This document shows, piece after piece, positions 16,027 through 24,908 of a stretch of 64,000 nt of DNA. The stretch spans positions 8,432,001-8,496,000 of the forward strand of contig NZ_CP070619.1 in the NCBI RefSeq assembly GCF_017068395.1. The letters are read 5' to 3'. The notes under the pieces are model-generated. The model had not been told where the DNA came from and ran no database searches. It saw only the letters and a list, made by a program, of their open reading frames with translations. A program made the position numbers and the translations under genes. Position 1 is the stretch's first letter. Each line of letters opens with the position of its first letter. The DNA is from Rhodococcus pseudokoreensis. GTDB lineage: Bacteria; Actinomycetota; Actinomycetes; Mycobacteriales; Mycobacteriaceae.

Positions 16027-18429
16027 TCAGTCGTCCATCAGTCCGGATCTGATGGCATACGCGGTGGCGTCCGCTCGCCCGGAGGCCCCGATCTTGCGGT
16101 ACAGGTTGCTGATGTGCCTGCCGACGGTCTCGATGCTGATGACGAGTTCGGTGGCAATCGCCCGGCTGGTCGAGCCGGCCGCGATCAATCGGAGCACCTG
16201 CACCTCACGGGCAGTCAGACCGTCGGGATAGCGATCCTGCCGACTGCGCCGGGCGCTGCGGGCCGCCACGAGTTGGGGTGCGTAGGCCAGGACGTCACCG
16301 ACCGTCATCCGGAAACCCTCCGCATGCAGCACTGACAGAGTCGACGGCGGTCCGGAAAGGATTCCGGTCACATCTATTGCTCTGGCCGGGAATTCGATCC
16401 AGCCGTGCAGATTCAACGTCGAGCGGACAGACATGGCCAGACCGACCAGCCGGGCGGCGTAGTCCTTGTCGCCGAGATCGTGGAGGCACACGGCAAGACC
16501 CTCCAGACACCAGATGAAACGCGGTCTCGCACCGATCGCGGCCGCCAGAGCGAGGCTTTCGAGGTAATGTGTGGCAGCCGCGACGACGGTGCCACGGCTC
16601 AGTTCGATCTCGGCGATGAGGTTGAGAAAGACCGAACTGTTCCAGGCATCACCGGCGTCCTGAGCCAGACGTAGTCCCTCTGCGAGCAGCGCTGTCGCCT
16701 GAGTGTCGTGGCCGTCCTCGTGGAGAATGCGGCCGAGTTGTTGCAGGGGCACATTGGTGTACGAGCTGTCCCCGACGCCGCGAAACCCCTCGACGGCACG
16801 GTCCAGGGTGCTGCGGGCGAGCTCGCGGTGGTGGCCGGTCGCGGCGGCGGAGGCACCGAAGAGGCTGCGGGCGCGGGCTGCCCACCACCGGTCGTCCGCG
16901 TCGTCGAGGCTGGCGATGGCCTCCTCGAACAGTGGGCGGGCGACGTCGAATCCGTGCACCTCGAATCGGGCGGCGGCGAGGTCGACGAGAGTGCGGGCTC
17001 GCGCGGCCGGTTCATCCAATTCCTGCCAGAGACGTGCGCATTCTTCGAGGTCGGCGAGGGCGTGCGCATATGACGAGGCGGCACCGGTGAGAACTGCCCG
17101 GGCTTCGCGGGCCCGCACCGCCGGCACGGACCGCCTGCCGTCCGTGAGCCGCAGACTGTCGGTGAGCCAGTGCAAGCCCTCCTGCAGGAGACCTCGGGCG
17201 AGCCAATAGCTGCGCATCCCTGCGGCCATGTCGACGGCGCGCCCGTCGCCGAACTCGAGGTAGTACCGCAGTGACGACCTGATGTCGCCGAGGTCACCGT
17301 CGGTGCGTGTGAGCCAGTCGTCGGCGGCAGGCCCGACGAGATCGGCGCCGTCGAGCACTCTGTGCAGAAAGTACCGTGCGTGGGCAGTTCTGGCGGTCTC
17401 GGGCTGTGGTTCGGACCGCAGTAGTTGCCTGCCGTAGTCGCGGGTGGTCTGTGCCATCGTGAAGGCGGGTCTGCGACTGTCCGGCCGATCGGGTAGCGGA
17501 GCGAGCAGGCTGAGTCGAACGAATTCGTCGAGGTGATCCACCACCGCGTGCGGAGAACAGACTCCGGCAGGTCCGTGCGGTTCGCCCACCGTACCGGCGA
17601 GAATCGCGGACAGTGCTGGGGGTTCGATGGCGCCGTCGAATGCCGCCATGACCTTGAACACGGCGGCGTCGACGGGCTCGAGCAGCGACACGGTGTCCGC
17701 CACGGTGCGGGCCAAGGTGCGGTGACGGTCGGGGAGATCGGCGGGTCCGCGCATGTTCGGCGACCAACCGTCTTCGATCCGCGCCGCCAGGGCATCCAGG
17801 GTCACCGTGCTGAGTTGATGGGCGGCGATCACGAGGGCGAGGGGAAGCCCGCCGAGTTGTCGGCAAATCGAGGCGACCGTGAAGGACTGGGCCTCGAGGT
17901 CTCGTTCGAAGGCAACCCGGCGGGCGTGATCGAGGAAGAGTGTCAGTGCTGGACTGGTCGCCGCGTCGATGTTGGGGGCACCGTCCGCGTCCGGACAGGG
18001 GAGAGGGCGCAGTACATGCCGGTACTCCTGTGACAGGTCGGTCGCGGCCCGGCTCGTGGCGAGGAGCCGGACGTGCGGGTGGGCAGCCACGAGCGCGCCG
18101 AGAGCGCGTACCTCGGAGCGGACCCGTTCGAGGCTGTCCACCACGACGACGTGTGGCTTCTCCGATTCGGGCAGCGTCGTCATGGCGTTGCCGATCAGAG
18201 TCACCGCATCTGTCGCGGACTCGCATGCCGACAGATCTACCGGCGTGACGTCGCTGCCCGATGACACCAGTCCCCTCGTCACGGCAGCGACGACCGCGGT
18301 CTTTCCCACGCCCCCTGCGCCGACCACGGTCAGCATCGTGACCGCGGGGTCGCGGAGAAGAGCGAGGATCGAGGCGACGTCGTCCTCCCGGCCGACAAGC
18401 GCGTGTGTTGGCAATGTGTCCGAGTCCAT
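16027..18429 (-). CDS. Large ATP-binding LuxR-family regulator
   Basis: An 800-residue regulator. Residues 30-100 carry an NTPase with Walker A VVGAGGVGKT (35-44) and Walker B VVVVD (about 94-98). The middle half is helical and TPR-like (about 380-690), a platform for sensing or assembly. The last ~65 residues contain a LuxR HTH: GLTAREVQVLRLIAAG and SRAIATELVISIETVGRHIS. The architecture matches the LAL/AfsR-like class, which switches on pathway genes after ligand and ATP binding. It is transcribed towards, and probably controls, the catabolic operon below it; the 140-bp gap before the NTF2-like gene would hold the operon promoter. Confidence 0.92.
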   Translation of the reverse strand: MDSDTLPTHALVGREDDVASILALLRDPAVTMLTVVGAGGVGKTAVVAAVTRGLVSSGSDVTPVDLSACESATDAVTLIGNAMTTLPESEKPHVVVVDSLERVRSEVRALGALVAAHPHVRLLATSRAATDLSQEYRHVLRPLPCPDADGAPNIDAATSPALTLFLDHARRVAFERDLEAQSFTVASICRQLGGLPLALVIAAHQLSTVTLDALAARIEDGWSPNMRGPADLPDRHRTLARTVADTVSLLEPVDAAVFKVMAAFDGAIEPPALSAILAGTVGEPHGPAGVCSPHAVVDHLDEFVRLSLLAPLPDRPDSRRPAFTMAQTTRDYGRQLLRSEPQPETARTAHARYFLHRVLDGADLVGPAADDWLTRTDGDLGDIRSSLRYYLEFGDGRAVDMAAGMRSYWLARGLLQEGLHWLTDSLRLTDGRRSVPAVRAREARAVLTGAASSYAHALADLEECARLWQELDEPAARARTLVDLAAARFEVHGFDVARPLFEEAIASLDDADDRWWAARARSLFGASAAATGHHRELARSTLDRAVEGFRGVGDSSYTNVPLQQLGRILHEDGHDTQATALLAEGLRLAQDAGDAWNSSVFLNLIAEIELSRGTVVAAATHYLESLALAAAIGARPRFIWCLEGLAVCLHDLGDKDYAARLVGLAMSVRSTLNLHGWIEFPARAIDVTGILSGPPSTLSVLHAEGFRMTVGDVLAYAPQLVAARSARRSRQDRYPDGLTAREVQVLRLIAAGSTSRAIATELVISIETVGRHISNLYRKIGASGRADATAYAIRSGLMDD

Positions 18430-18463
18430 CGCAGAACCCTCTCGATGTCGACGTAGCCTGGAG

Positions 18464-19390
18464 TCACCCCCTCGCGGAATGCGCTCCGGTCATGAGGGCC
18501 GCGAGGTCGTCCGGTTCGAGGAACGACGGGGGCGGCGGCGGTCCCCAGGCGTAGAGGCCCTGCAGTCCGTGCAGCACCTCCGGGGACCAGAGTTCGTCCT
18601 CGGGCACGGTGTCCATGTCGGAGTAGTACTCGGAGAAGTTCCCGGCCGGGTCCTTGAGATACCAGAAGAAGTTCGCGCCCGCGTAGTGCCTGCCGAGTCC
18701 CCAGATGTGGCGTTCGGGGTTGCCGTCGAGCATGGTGTGGGCGCCGCGGCCGACCTCGTCGATGTCGTCGACCTGCCAACTGGTGTGATGCATGAAGTTC
18801 ACCGGTGCGGCCATGACGAGGACGTTGTGGTGCTCGACGGAGCAGCGCAGGAACGCGGCCTTGTCGCCCATGTAGTCGCTGACCTTGAACCCGAGACCGT
18901 CGGTGAAGAACTTCATGGTGGTCTCGAGGTCGGTGGACCCGATCACCGCGTGGCCGAGTTTGCGGGGGCGTACCGGGTCGGTGCGGGTGAGGAACGGGGC
19001 CCGTCCCCAGCGATCGATCCGGCCGGGACCGTTGTACGGCGTCGGCGACACCGCGGGCTCAATCACGATCCGGGGTCGCACCGCCACGTGCACGAGCGTG
19101 CCGGTGATCGGTTCGACGGCGCTGACGGAGGTGCCGTCGTGCCGGATCGCCACACCGAGCCTGGTCAGTCGCGCGGTGATGGCGGTGATGTCGTCGGCGT
19201 CGTCGGCGGCGACGGTCAGCTCGACCAGCCGCCGGGTGGGTGCGTGCACGATTGCGAGTTGTTCGCCGCCGTTGCGGGTGGCGAACACCCCGCCCCCGCG
19301 GTGTTCGAGCCCGAAGTCGGAGTAGTAGGCGATGGTGTCGTCGACGTTGGGGACGCCGATGGTGACCTTGCCGAGTCCGTGTAGTGCCAT
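18464..19390 (-). CDS. VOC-family extradiol-type dioxygenase
   Basis: A 308-residue protein with two vicinal-oxygen-chelate modules, the normal size of type I extradiol ring-cleavage dioxygenases such as catechol 2,3-dioxygenase. The likely Fe(II) ligands are H147 (KLGHAVIGS), H201 or H202 (FMHHTSWQVDD) and E254 (NFSEYYSD). The N-terminal module lacks the metal ligands, as usual. It lies 12 bp after the fumarylacetoacetate-hydrolase-family gene in a three-gene operon and would cleave the ring of a dihydroxylated aromatic. Confidence 0.9.
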   Translation of the reverse strand: MALHGLGKVTIGVPNVDDTIAYYSDFGLEHRGGGVFATRNGGEQLAIVHAPTRRLVELTVAADDADDITAITARLTRLGVAIRHDGTSVSAVEPITGTLVHVAVRPRIVIEPAVSPTPYNGPGRIDRWGRAPFLTRTDPVRPRKLGHAVIGSTDLETTMKFFTDGLGFKVSDYMGDKAAFLRCSVEHHNVLVMAAPVNFMHHTSWQVDDIDEVGRGAHTMLDGNPERHIWGLGRHYAGANFFWYLKDPAGNFSEYYSDMDTVPEDELWSPEVLHGLQGLYAWGPPPPPSFLEPDDLAALMTGAHSARG

Positions 19391-19402
19391 GGCGTGGTGT
19401 CC

Positions 19403-20290
19403 TTACTGCGCGTCGGGTTCGGCGACGAAACGCTGGTGCAGCTCTCCGATGCCGTCGATCCAGCTGTCGAGTGTCTCGCCGGCCTGCAGGAACCGTTGCG
19501 GTTCGCGGCCGACACCGACGCCGGCGGGGGTGCCGGTGAAGATCACGTCACCGGGGTACAGGGTGATGGTGTGGGAGAGGGTGGCGACGAGCTTCGAGAC
19601 GGGGAAGATCAGGTCGCGGGTGCGGCCCTTCTGCATTTGTTCGCCGTCGACGGTGCAGCCGAGTTCGAGGTCGTCGGGGTCCGCGAACTCGTCGGGGGTG
19701 ACCAGCCACGGTCCTTGCGGGGAGAACCCGGCGAAGGATTTTCCGAGTCCGAATTGCGGTGCGGGACCACGCGTCTGGGTGATCCGTTCGGAGATGTCCT
19801 GTCCGGCAGTGAGTCCGGCGACGTGGGACCAGGCGTCGGATTCGTTGATCTTGGCGGCTTCGCGGCCGATGACGGCGACGAGTTCGACCTCCCAGTCGAC
19901 GTTGCCGCCGGTGGGGATGATCACGTCGGTGTCGGGGCCGGTGAAGCTGGAGGCGTATTTGGTGAAGACCGGCGGCAGGTGGGTGGGGGATTCGAAGCCG
20001 GATTCGGCGGCGTGGGCGTGGTAGTTCAGGCCGACGGCGAACACCTGCCGGGGAGCCGGTGAGGGTGCGCGCAGGAGGGACCGGTCGATCGGGAAGCCGT
20101 CGTCCGCGAGAGCCGAGAGGTCCTGGCCTGCGGCCCATTCGGTGACGTCGTCCCAGGCTTCGTAGAGGGCCTGCGGGCTCGGGCCGAACCGGCCGCGGGA
20201 GGCGTGGGCGATGTCGACGGCCCGCTCGGCACCCTTCTCTCCGAGGACGAGGACGAGGGCGGCACGGTGGTCGATATTGGCGATACGCAT
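19403..20290 (-). CDS. Fumarylacetoacetate hydrolase family protein
   Basis: A 295-residue FAH-fold enzyme. The family motif VFAVGLNYHAHAAE (about 83-96), the metal ligands E134 and E136 in DWEVELVAVIG, and D165 in GQDISERI are present, as is the C-terminal GDVIFTGTPAGVG. Members hydrolyse C-C bonds, decarboxylate or isomerise ring-fission products. Between the hydroxylase and the dioxygenase, it most likely processes the ring-cleavage product. Confidence 0.93.
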   Translation of the reverse strand: MRIANIDHRAALVLVLGEKGAERAVDIAHASRGRFGPSPQALYEAWDDVTEWAAGQDLSALADDGFPIDRSLLRAPSPAPRQVFAVGLNYHAHAAESGFESPTHLPPVFTKYASSFTGPDTDVIIPTGGNVDWEVELVAVIGREAAKINESDAWSHVAGLTAGQDISERITQTRGPAPQFGLGKSFAGFSPQGPWLVTPDEFADPDDLELGCTVDGEQMQKGRTRDLIFPVSKLVATLSHTITLYPGDVIFTGTPAGVGVGREPQRFLQAGETLDSWIDGIGELHQRFVAEPDAQ

Positions 20291-20314
20291 GAAAGGGGTT
20301 CTCCTGGAGTGAGG

Positions 20315-21916
20315 TCAAACGGTGGTGGATGCGGGGTGGAGACTGGTGGGGGATGGGTCGAGGATCTGCAGTCGGTTGCGGTATTCGCTGAGCAGATCCG
20401 TCAGTTGGGTGTTGTCGGTGACGGCGCCGAAGATGTAGTGATCCGGCCGGACGAGCACCGCGCTGATGTTCTGTCCGCGGAACCACCGAGTCCATCGACC
20501 GGTCGCGTCGAGCAGATCCGGTGCTCCGGACTCCTCGACGGTCTTCAGCCGTACTCCGGTGCTGGCGAGGAGCCGCTGCAGTGTCGGGTCCGAGTGCGCG
20601 ACATCGGTGTCGCCGAGTACCAGCAGGACCGTACCGAAGCCGGTGACCTCGTCGAGGAGGTCGCTGTGGGCGCCGATCCGCACCGGAAACTGCGGTGCGA
20701 GGGTCCCGCGCAGCGCGCCGCCGTGAGTGTCCTGCGCGGTGACGCCGTCTCCGAGGACGGGAAGGGCAGTGACCGGTAGGACCTTCGCGGGGTCGGCGCC
20801 GCCGTCGATCATGCGGACGTCGCGTTCCGTGGCCTTCTCCTCGTCGAGGACGCAGATGACCCGCCCGAGTTCGACCGACATCGTGACCGCGTGCTGCAGG
20901 TGCACGTTTCGTTCGGACGAGTACGAATCGAGCAATGTGAGGTTGGATTCTCCGCGCAGGACGCGATCGAGCTTCCACGACAGATTGGCTGCGTCGCGGA
21001 TGCCCGAGCACATGCCCTGCCCGGCGAAGGGAGGCATCTGGTGCGCGGCGTCACCGGCGATCGCGAGACGGCCGGAGTTCCACCGGTCCGCCCACCGCGC
21101 GGCGAACGTGTAGACGGCGTGACGCTCGAGTTCGCTGTTCTCCGGCGTCCGGTCCCACTCTCGGAGCAATTCCCATGCCTTCTCCGGCGTGTTCAGTTCT
21201 TCTCTCGTCTCGCCGGGCAGCCGCATGAACTCCCATCGTCGACGCCCCGGTCCACCCGACACGACCGTGGTCGGCCGGGCAGGATCGCACAGCTGCCAGT
21301 TCTGTGGCGCCCACTCGCGGTCGTCGAGCGGAATGGTGTCGACGATCAGCCAGTCGAAGAAGAAGCCCTCGTCGTGCATGGTCGCACCCATGCGCTCACG
21401 GACGAAGCTGTTCGCGCCGTCGCAGCCGACGACGAAACGTGCTCGCACCTGCCGCTGCTTGACGACCGTGCTGGTGAACGTCACCACGACGTCGTCTGCG
21501 CCCTCGTCGATTCCGACCACTTCGGCGCCGCGCAACAGAGTGACGTTCGGCATCGTGGCCACTGCCTCGGCGAGCACCTTCTCGAGCTGTGGCTGGGAGA
21601 AGAAGCTCGCTGTCGGCCAGCCGTTCGGGCCGGTCCCGGACCAGTCGATCCGCACCAGCGCCTCTCCTGCCGCATTGTGCCATTCGTAGTGGTCGGGCAC
21701 TGCCTCGGAGATCGACTCGATCTCCTCGGTCAGGCGCATCGATTGGAAGACACGGCCGATCTCGTCGTCGAAATGGACGGCCCTCGGGAGTGGGTACGGC
21801 TCCGGCCAGCGTTCGACGATCACCACGTCGTGGCCGCGCAGGCCGAGCATCCGTCCCAGCGCCAGTCCTACGGGCCCGGCACCGACGATCACGACATCGT
21901 GGGTGTTGTCCTGCAT
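20315..21916 (-). CDS. FAD-dependent aromatic hydroxylase (MhpA-like)
   Basis: A 533-residue class A flavoprotein monooxygenase. The N-terminal dinucleotide fold VVIVGAGPVGLALGRM (GxGxxG at 12-17) is followed by the DG motif FVVGCDGANSFVR and the GD motif RLAIAGDAAHQMPPFAGQG. The C-terminal thioredoxin-like part fits 3-(3-hydroxyphenyl)propionate hydroxylase and resorcinol hydroxylase relatives. The ATG at 21916 has GAGGAAGAG upstream; the open frame extends to 22036 but that stretch is the operator region. It adds oxygen to the ring before cleavage by the dioxygenase. Confidence 0.93.
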   Translation of the reverse strand: MQDNTHDVVIVGAGPVGLALGRMLGLRGHDVVIVERWPEPYPLPRAVHFDDEIGRVFQSMRLTEEIESISEAVPDHYEWHNAAGEALVRIDWSGTGPNGWPTASFFSQPQLEKVLAEAVATMPNVTLLRGAEVVGIDEGADDVVVTFTSTVVKQRQVRARFVVGCDGANSFVRERMGATMHDEGFFFDWLIVDTIPLDDREWAPQNWQLCDPARPTTVVSGGPGRRRWEFMRLPGETREELNTPEKAWELLREWDRTPENSELERHAVYTFAARWADRWNSGRLAIAGDAAHQMPPFAGQGMCSGIRDAANLSWKLDRVLRGESNLTLLDSYSSERNVHLQHAVTMSVELGRVICVLDEEKATERDVRMIDGGADPAKVLPVTALPVLGDGVTAQDTHGGALRGTLAPQFPVRIGAHSDLLDEVTGFGTVLLVLGDTDVAHSDPTLQRLLASTGVRLKTVEESGAPDLLDATGRWTRWFRGQNISAVLVRPDHYIFGAVTDNTQLTDLLSEYRNRLQILDPSPTSLHPASTTV

Positions 21917-21966
21917 GTTCGTTGCTCTTCCTCGGGTGCGAGTGCAATAGGACGCCAATTGAGCCC

Positions 21967-21984
21967 TATTGAGCATGTTCAATA
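21967..21984. promoter_or_regulatory. Operator-like palindrome 1 in the hydroxylase/GntR divergent region
   Basis: TATTGAGCATGTTCAATA: 6-bp perfect arms TATTGA/TCAATA around GCATGT. It lies 51 bp upstream of the hydroxylase start and matches 16 of 18 bases with the second site at 22041-22058. Probable binding site of the divergent GntR regulator. Confidence 0.75.
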
Positions 21985-21986
21985 GA

Positions 21987-22000
21987 CACAGCATGCTGTG
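21987..22000. promoter_or_regulatory. Perfect 14-bp palindrome CACAGCATGCTGTG
   Basis: Exactly self-complementary and only 2 bp from operator 1. It shares the GCATG core with the two long sites but not their flanks, so it may be an extra half-occupied GntR site or the target of another protein. Confidence 0.5.
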
Positions 22001-22040
22001 ACCCGTGCCGCATGTCAAGAGAATCGACCCAATCAATCCG

Positions 22041-22058
22041 TATCGAGCATGGTCAATA
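22041..22058. promoter_or_regulatory. Operator-like palindrome 2 in the hydroxylase/GntR divergent region
   Basis: TATCGAGCATGGTCAATA, extended by CG on each side (22039-22060). One mismatch between arms. Its centre is 74 bp from the centre of site 1, about seven helical turns, which would suit DNA looping. It lies about 68 bp before the GntR start, fitting autoregulation. Confidence 0.72.
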
Positions 22059-22126
22059 CGGTAGAATCAGCGTTGGCCCGGCTCTCGGCGATGAAGCGGC
22101 GGTGGGCACGACGAAACGAGGACACG

Positions 22127-22864
22127 ATGACCGATCTCGCGCAGCGGATGATGATGGACGCATCTCTGAGCCGAACCGAGCAAGCTGCGCTGGCCATCGG
22201 TCAACTCGCGGAGCAGGCGCCGCACGGTGCCCGCCTCGGCACGAAGAAAGAACTTCAGGAACAGTGCGGTGTCGCGAAGGGCACCTTCAACGAAGCTCTG
22301 CGCATTCTGCAATCGCGCGGGGTGATCACCGTCCGGTCGGGACCCGGTGGGGGACTCTTCGCCGCATCACCCACCCCCATCGCGCGTCTCGGGAACTCGA
22401 TCCTCTCCCTCGATGCCGCAGAAGGAGATGTCGCCGATGCCGTACGCATCCGTGACGCTCTCGACCCACTGCTCATCGAGGACGCACTCGACCACAGTTC
22501 GGCCGTCGACATCACTCGTATGCGCACCGCGCTCGACGTCATGCGGCAGACCGCCGAGGCCGGCGACGCGACGGGATTCGTGCGAGCCAACTGGGAACTG
22601 CACTCCGCCATCGCCCGAGTGAGCCCCAACGCAATCCTGAAGTCGATCTACCTGAGCCTCCTCGATCTGATCGAATCCCACACCGTCTCCGTCGAACCGG
22701 TCGGAGACAGACCGTTGCCGGAATACATCGCCGAACGACAGCAACTGCACGTCGATCTCGTCGACGCACTGGATCGCCGTGACCGGGACGCGGCCCTCCG
22801 ACTCATCCATGCGCACAACACAACACAACACGAACCCGAGGCCGCGCGCGTCCACACGGCCTGA
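22127..22864 (+). CDS. GntR/FadR family transcriptional regulator
   Basis: A 245-residue regulator. Residues ~20-80 hold a winged HTH: LGTKKELQEQCGVAKGTFNE then ALRILQSRGVITVRSGPGGG. Residues ~110-235 are an all-helical FCD ligand domain with RIRDALDPLLIEDAL and the metal/ligand residues in NWELHSAIARVSPN and HVDLVDALDRRD. ATG 22127 follows CGAGGA; upstream ATGs in frame exist but overlap the operator region. It is divergent from the ring-hydroxylation operon and most probably represses it until a pathway intermediate binds. Confidence 0.9.
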   Translation: MTDLAQRMMMDASLSRTEQAALAIGQLAEQAPHGARLGTKKELQEQCGVAKGTFNEALRILQSRGVITVRSGPGGGLFAASPTPIARLGNSILSLDAAEGDVADAVRIRDALDPLLIEDALDHSSAVDITRMRTALDVMRQTAEAGDATGFVRANWELHSAIARVSPNAILKSIYLSLLDLIESHTVSVEPVGDRPLPEYIAERQQLHVDLVDALDRRDRDAALRLIHAHNTTQHEPEAARVHTA

Positions 22865-22911
22865 TGCCGAGTACCGGGACGCCGCGGAAGTCGGGCAATT
22901 AGGGTTGTGAG

Positions 22912-23334
22912 ATGGGAATCGGTAGCCGGGCGGCACGGGTCGACGACGTGCACGAGTCGGCTCTCGGCATGCCTCACGTCACCGTCACCCACGGCCCTGG
23001 CGACAATCCCGTCTACCAGGTCGGGGGCAAGTCGTTCGTGTTCTTCCGCAATCCCCGACCCGATGCGACGGACCCCGACACCGGGGAACGCTACGACGAC
23101 GTGATCGTGTTCTGGGTGCCGTCCGAAGCCGACAAGCAGGCGCTGGTCCGCGACCGCGCGACACCGTTCTTCACCACCCCACACTTCGACGGCCACCTGT
23201 CGGTGCTCCTGCGGGGGAGCCGCATCGGCGAGTTGTCCCGGCAAGAATTGGTGGAGCTCGTTCAGGATGCGTGGCTCTCGCGCGCGTCGGCGCGCAGGGC
23301 AGCGACCTGGCTCGGCACGCACCCTCCCGCGTGA
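22912..23334 (+). CDS. MmcQ/YjbR-like DNA-binding-fold protein
   Basis: A 140-residue protein of the MmcQ/YjbR group, a CyaY-like fold of unclear function. Visible marks are VYQVGGKSFVFFR, VIVFWVPSEADKQALV, then ATPFFTTPHFDGHLSVLL and the C-terminal LVELVQDAWLSRASARRAA. ATG 22912 has a weak ribosome site. It stands alone between the GntR gene and the sensor kinase. Confidence 0.78.
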   Translation: MGIGSRAARVDDVHESALGMPHVTVTHGPGDNPVYQVGGKSFVFFRNPRPDATDPDTGERYDDVIVFWVPSEADKQALVRDRATPFFTTPHFDGHLSVLLRGSRIGELSRQELVELVQDAWLSRASARRAATWLGTHPPA

Positions 23335-23465
23335 CCCGGGATCCGGCGGCGATCGGACTCGGTAATCGGTTACGCGGCGTAGGTCGGGCGCAATAGTGTG
23401 GAAACCGGCGGGGTCGGGCCGTCCAGGCACCCGATCCCGTGTCCGGAACGGGTGAGAGGCTGACC

Positions 23466-24899
23466 ATGTCGGGTCGGACTGCGAATGCCAGGCGGATGTC
23501 GTTGCGGACGTTGCTGTGGCTGGCGATCGGGATCCTCGTGGCCCTGTTCGCCGTTTCTGCCGCGTTTTCCGTGTACGGGAGACTGGTGGTTCGTGCGTCC
23601 GAGAACGTACTCTCCGAGCGCCTCCTGCCCGCGCAGCATGCTGTGTCGGATCTGACGACCGCCTATGTGGACCAGGAGACCGGGCAGCGCGGTTACGTGC
23701 TGACCGGTGATCCGAGTTTCCTCGAACCGTACGACGCAGGCAGGGACGCCGCGGCCGCGTCCCTGTCGGATCTGAACGCGCTGCTTGCCGGCGACGCCAA
23801 GGCTTCGGCAACGCTGGACGCGGTCGTCGAGGCGGCGAACACCTGGACCGCGCAGGCCAGTGAGCCGGAGATACTCGCTCGCCGCAACGACGAGATAGCG
23901 GACGAGCAGGTCGTGGCCATGACTGCCACGGGCAAGGAATTGTTCGACGGGCTGCGCTCACACCTTCAGGACCTCAATGCCCTGACCGATGAACGGGTGA
24001 CCGAACAGGTCGATCGGGTTCGCTCGGCGCAGATCGTGGCGAATGTCGCGACCGCCGTGGCGTTCGTTCTCGCGATCGGCACCGCGATAGCCTCCCTGTA
24101 TCTGACGCGACGATTGCTGACCCGGCCGATCGAGCGTCTCGTCGCCGATATCGGCGCGGTGGCCGAGGGCGACTACGAGCGGGAAATCGGCACCGACGGG
24201 CCGAGGGAAGTGTCGATGATCGGCGGCGCCGTCGACACCATGCGAACCAGCCTGCTCACCCAGAACCGGCAACTCGTGCGGGCGGAACACGAACGAACCC
24301 GCCACGACGAACAGACCCGGATGGCGGCCGATCTGCACGACCTGACGATTCAGCGCGTGTTCGGGCTGGGGCTGGCATTGACCTCCCTGGCTCGACGGCA
24401 TCCCCGCCTCGCCACGGATCTCGATCCGCTGATCGACGAAACCGACAGCATCGTTCGCGGATTGCGCGCGGTCATCTTCGACCTTCAGATCGGTGCGGCG
24501 GGGCTGTCGAACGGGTCCGCAAGTTTGAGTGCGGCGGTCGGTGAGATCGTCGAGAGCAGCACGGCCGCACTCGGTTTCACTCCCGACGTGTGCCTGGACG
24601 GGCCGGTCGACCAATTCTCGGGCCACGACGCCGGTCCGGAACTTCAGGCGGTGCTCCGCGAGGCCCTGAGCAACGTTGCCCGTCACGCCCATGCGACGTC
24701 GTGCCGTGTGATGGTCGCCGCCGACGACGACCGCCTGGCGCTGAGCGTGACCGACGACGGTACCGGGATGGGCGCGGACGTCATCCGGGGGCACGGGCTG
24801 GCGAACATATGCAACCGAGCCGCGCAACTCGGCGGTCGTGCCGTCATCCGCGACGGCGCGCCGGGGACAGTGGTCGAGTGGGAAGTGCCCGCGTCCTGA
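23466..24899 (+). CDS. Membrane sensor histidine kinase (CHASE3-HAMP-HisKA_3-HATPase)
   Basis: A 477-residue sensor. Order: membrane helix ~14-36; extracytoplasmic CHASE3-like domain ~45-185 with TTAYVDQETGQRGYVLTGDP; membrane helix ~189-213; HAMP ~214-265; dimerisation domain with the phospho-accepting histidine near residue 291 in AADLHDLTIQRVFG; ATPase with N-box REALSNVARHAHA and G boxes VTDDGTGMG and GHGLANICNRAAQLGG. The DLHDxxIQR motif is that of the DevS/DosS and NarX subfamily. ATG 23466 is used. No response regulator gene lies beside it, so its partner must be elsewhere. Confidence 0.92.
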   Translation: MSGRTANARRMSLRTLLWLAIGILVALFAVSAAFSVYGRLVVRASENVLSERLLPAQHAVSDLTTAYVDQETGQRGYVLTGDPSFLEPYDAGRDAAAASLSDLNALLAGDAKASATLDAVVEAANTWTAQASEPEILARRNDEIADEQVVAMTATGKELFDGLRSHLQDLNALTDERVTEQVDRVRSAQIVANVATAVAFVLAIGTAIASLYLTRRLLTRPIERLVADIGAVAEGDYEREIGTDGPREVSMIGGAVDTMRTSLLTQNRQLVRAEHERTRHDEQTRMAADLHDLTIQRVFGLGLALTSLARRHPRLATDLDPLIDETDSIVRGLRAVIFDLQIGAAGLSNGSASLSAAVGEIVESSTAALGFTPDVCLDGPVDQFSGHDAGPELQAVLREALSNVARHAHATSCRVMVAADDDRLALSVTDDGTGMGADVIRGHGLANICNRAAQLGGRAVIRDGAPGTVVEWEVPAS

Positions 24900-24908
24900 T
24901 CGCGGTGG

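Noticed and set aside
19548..21011. 487-codon minus-strand frame across the FAH and hydroxylase genes
   Set aside because: Arginine-rich shadow frame; both real genes have full-length homology in other frames.
22648..23961. 437-codon minus-strand frame
   Set aside because: Opposite the GntR, MmcQ-like and kinase genes; no homology visible.
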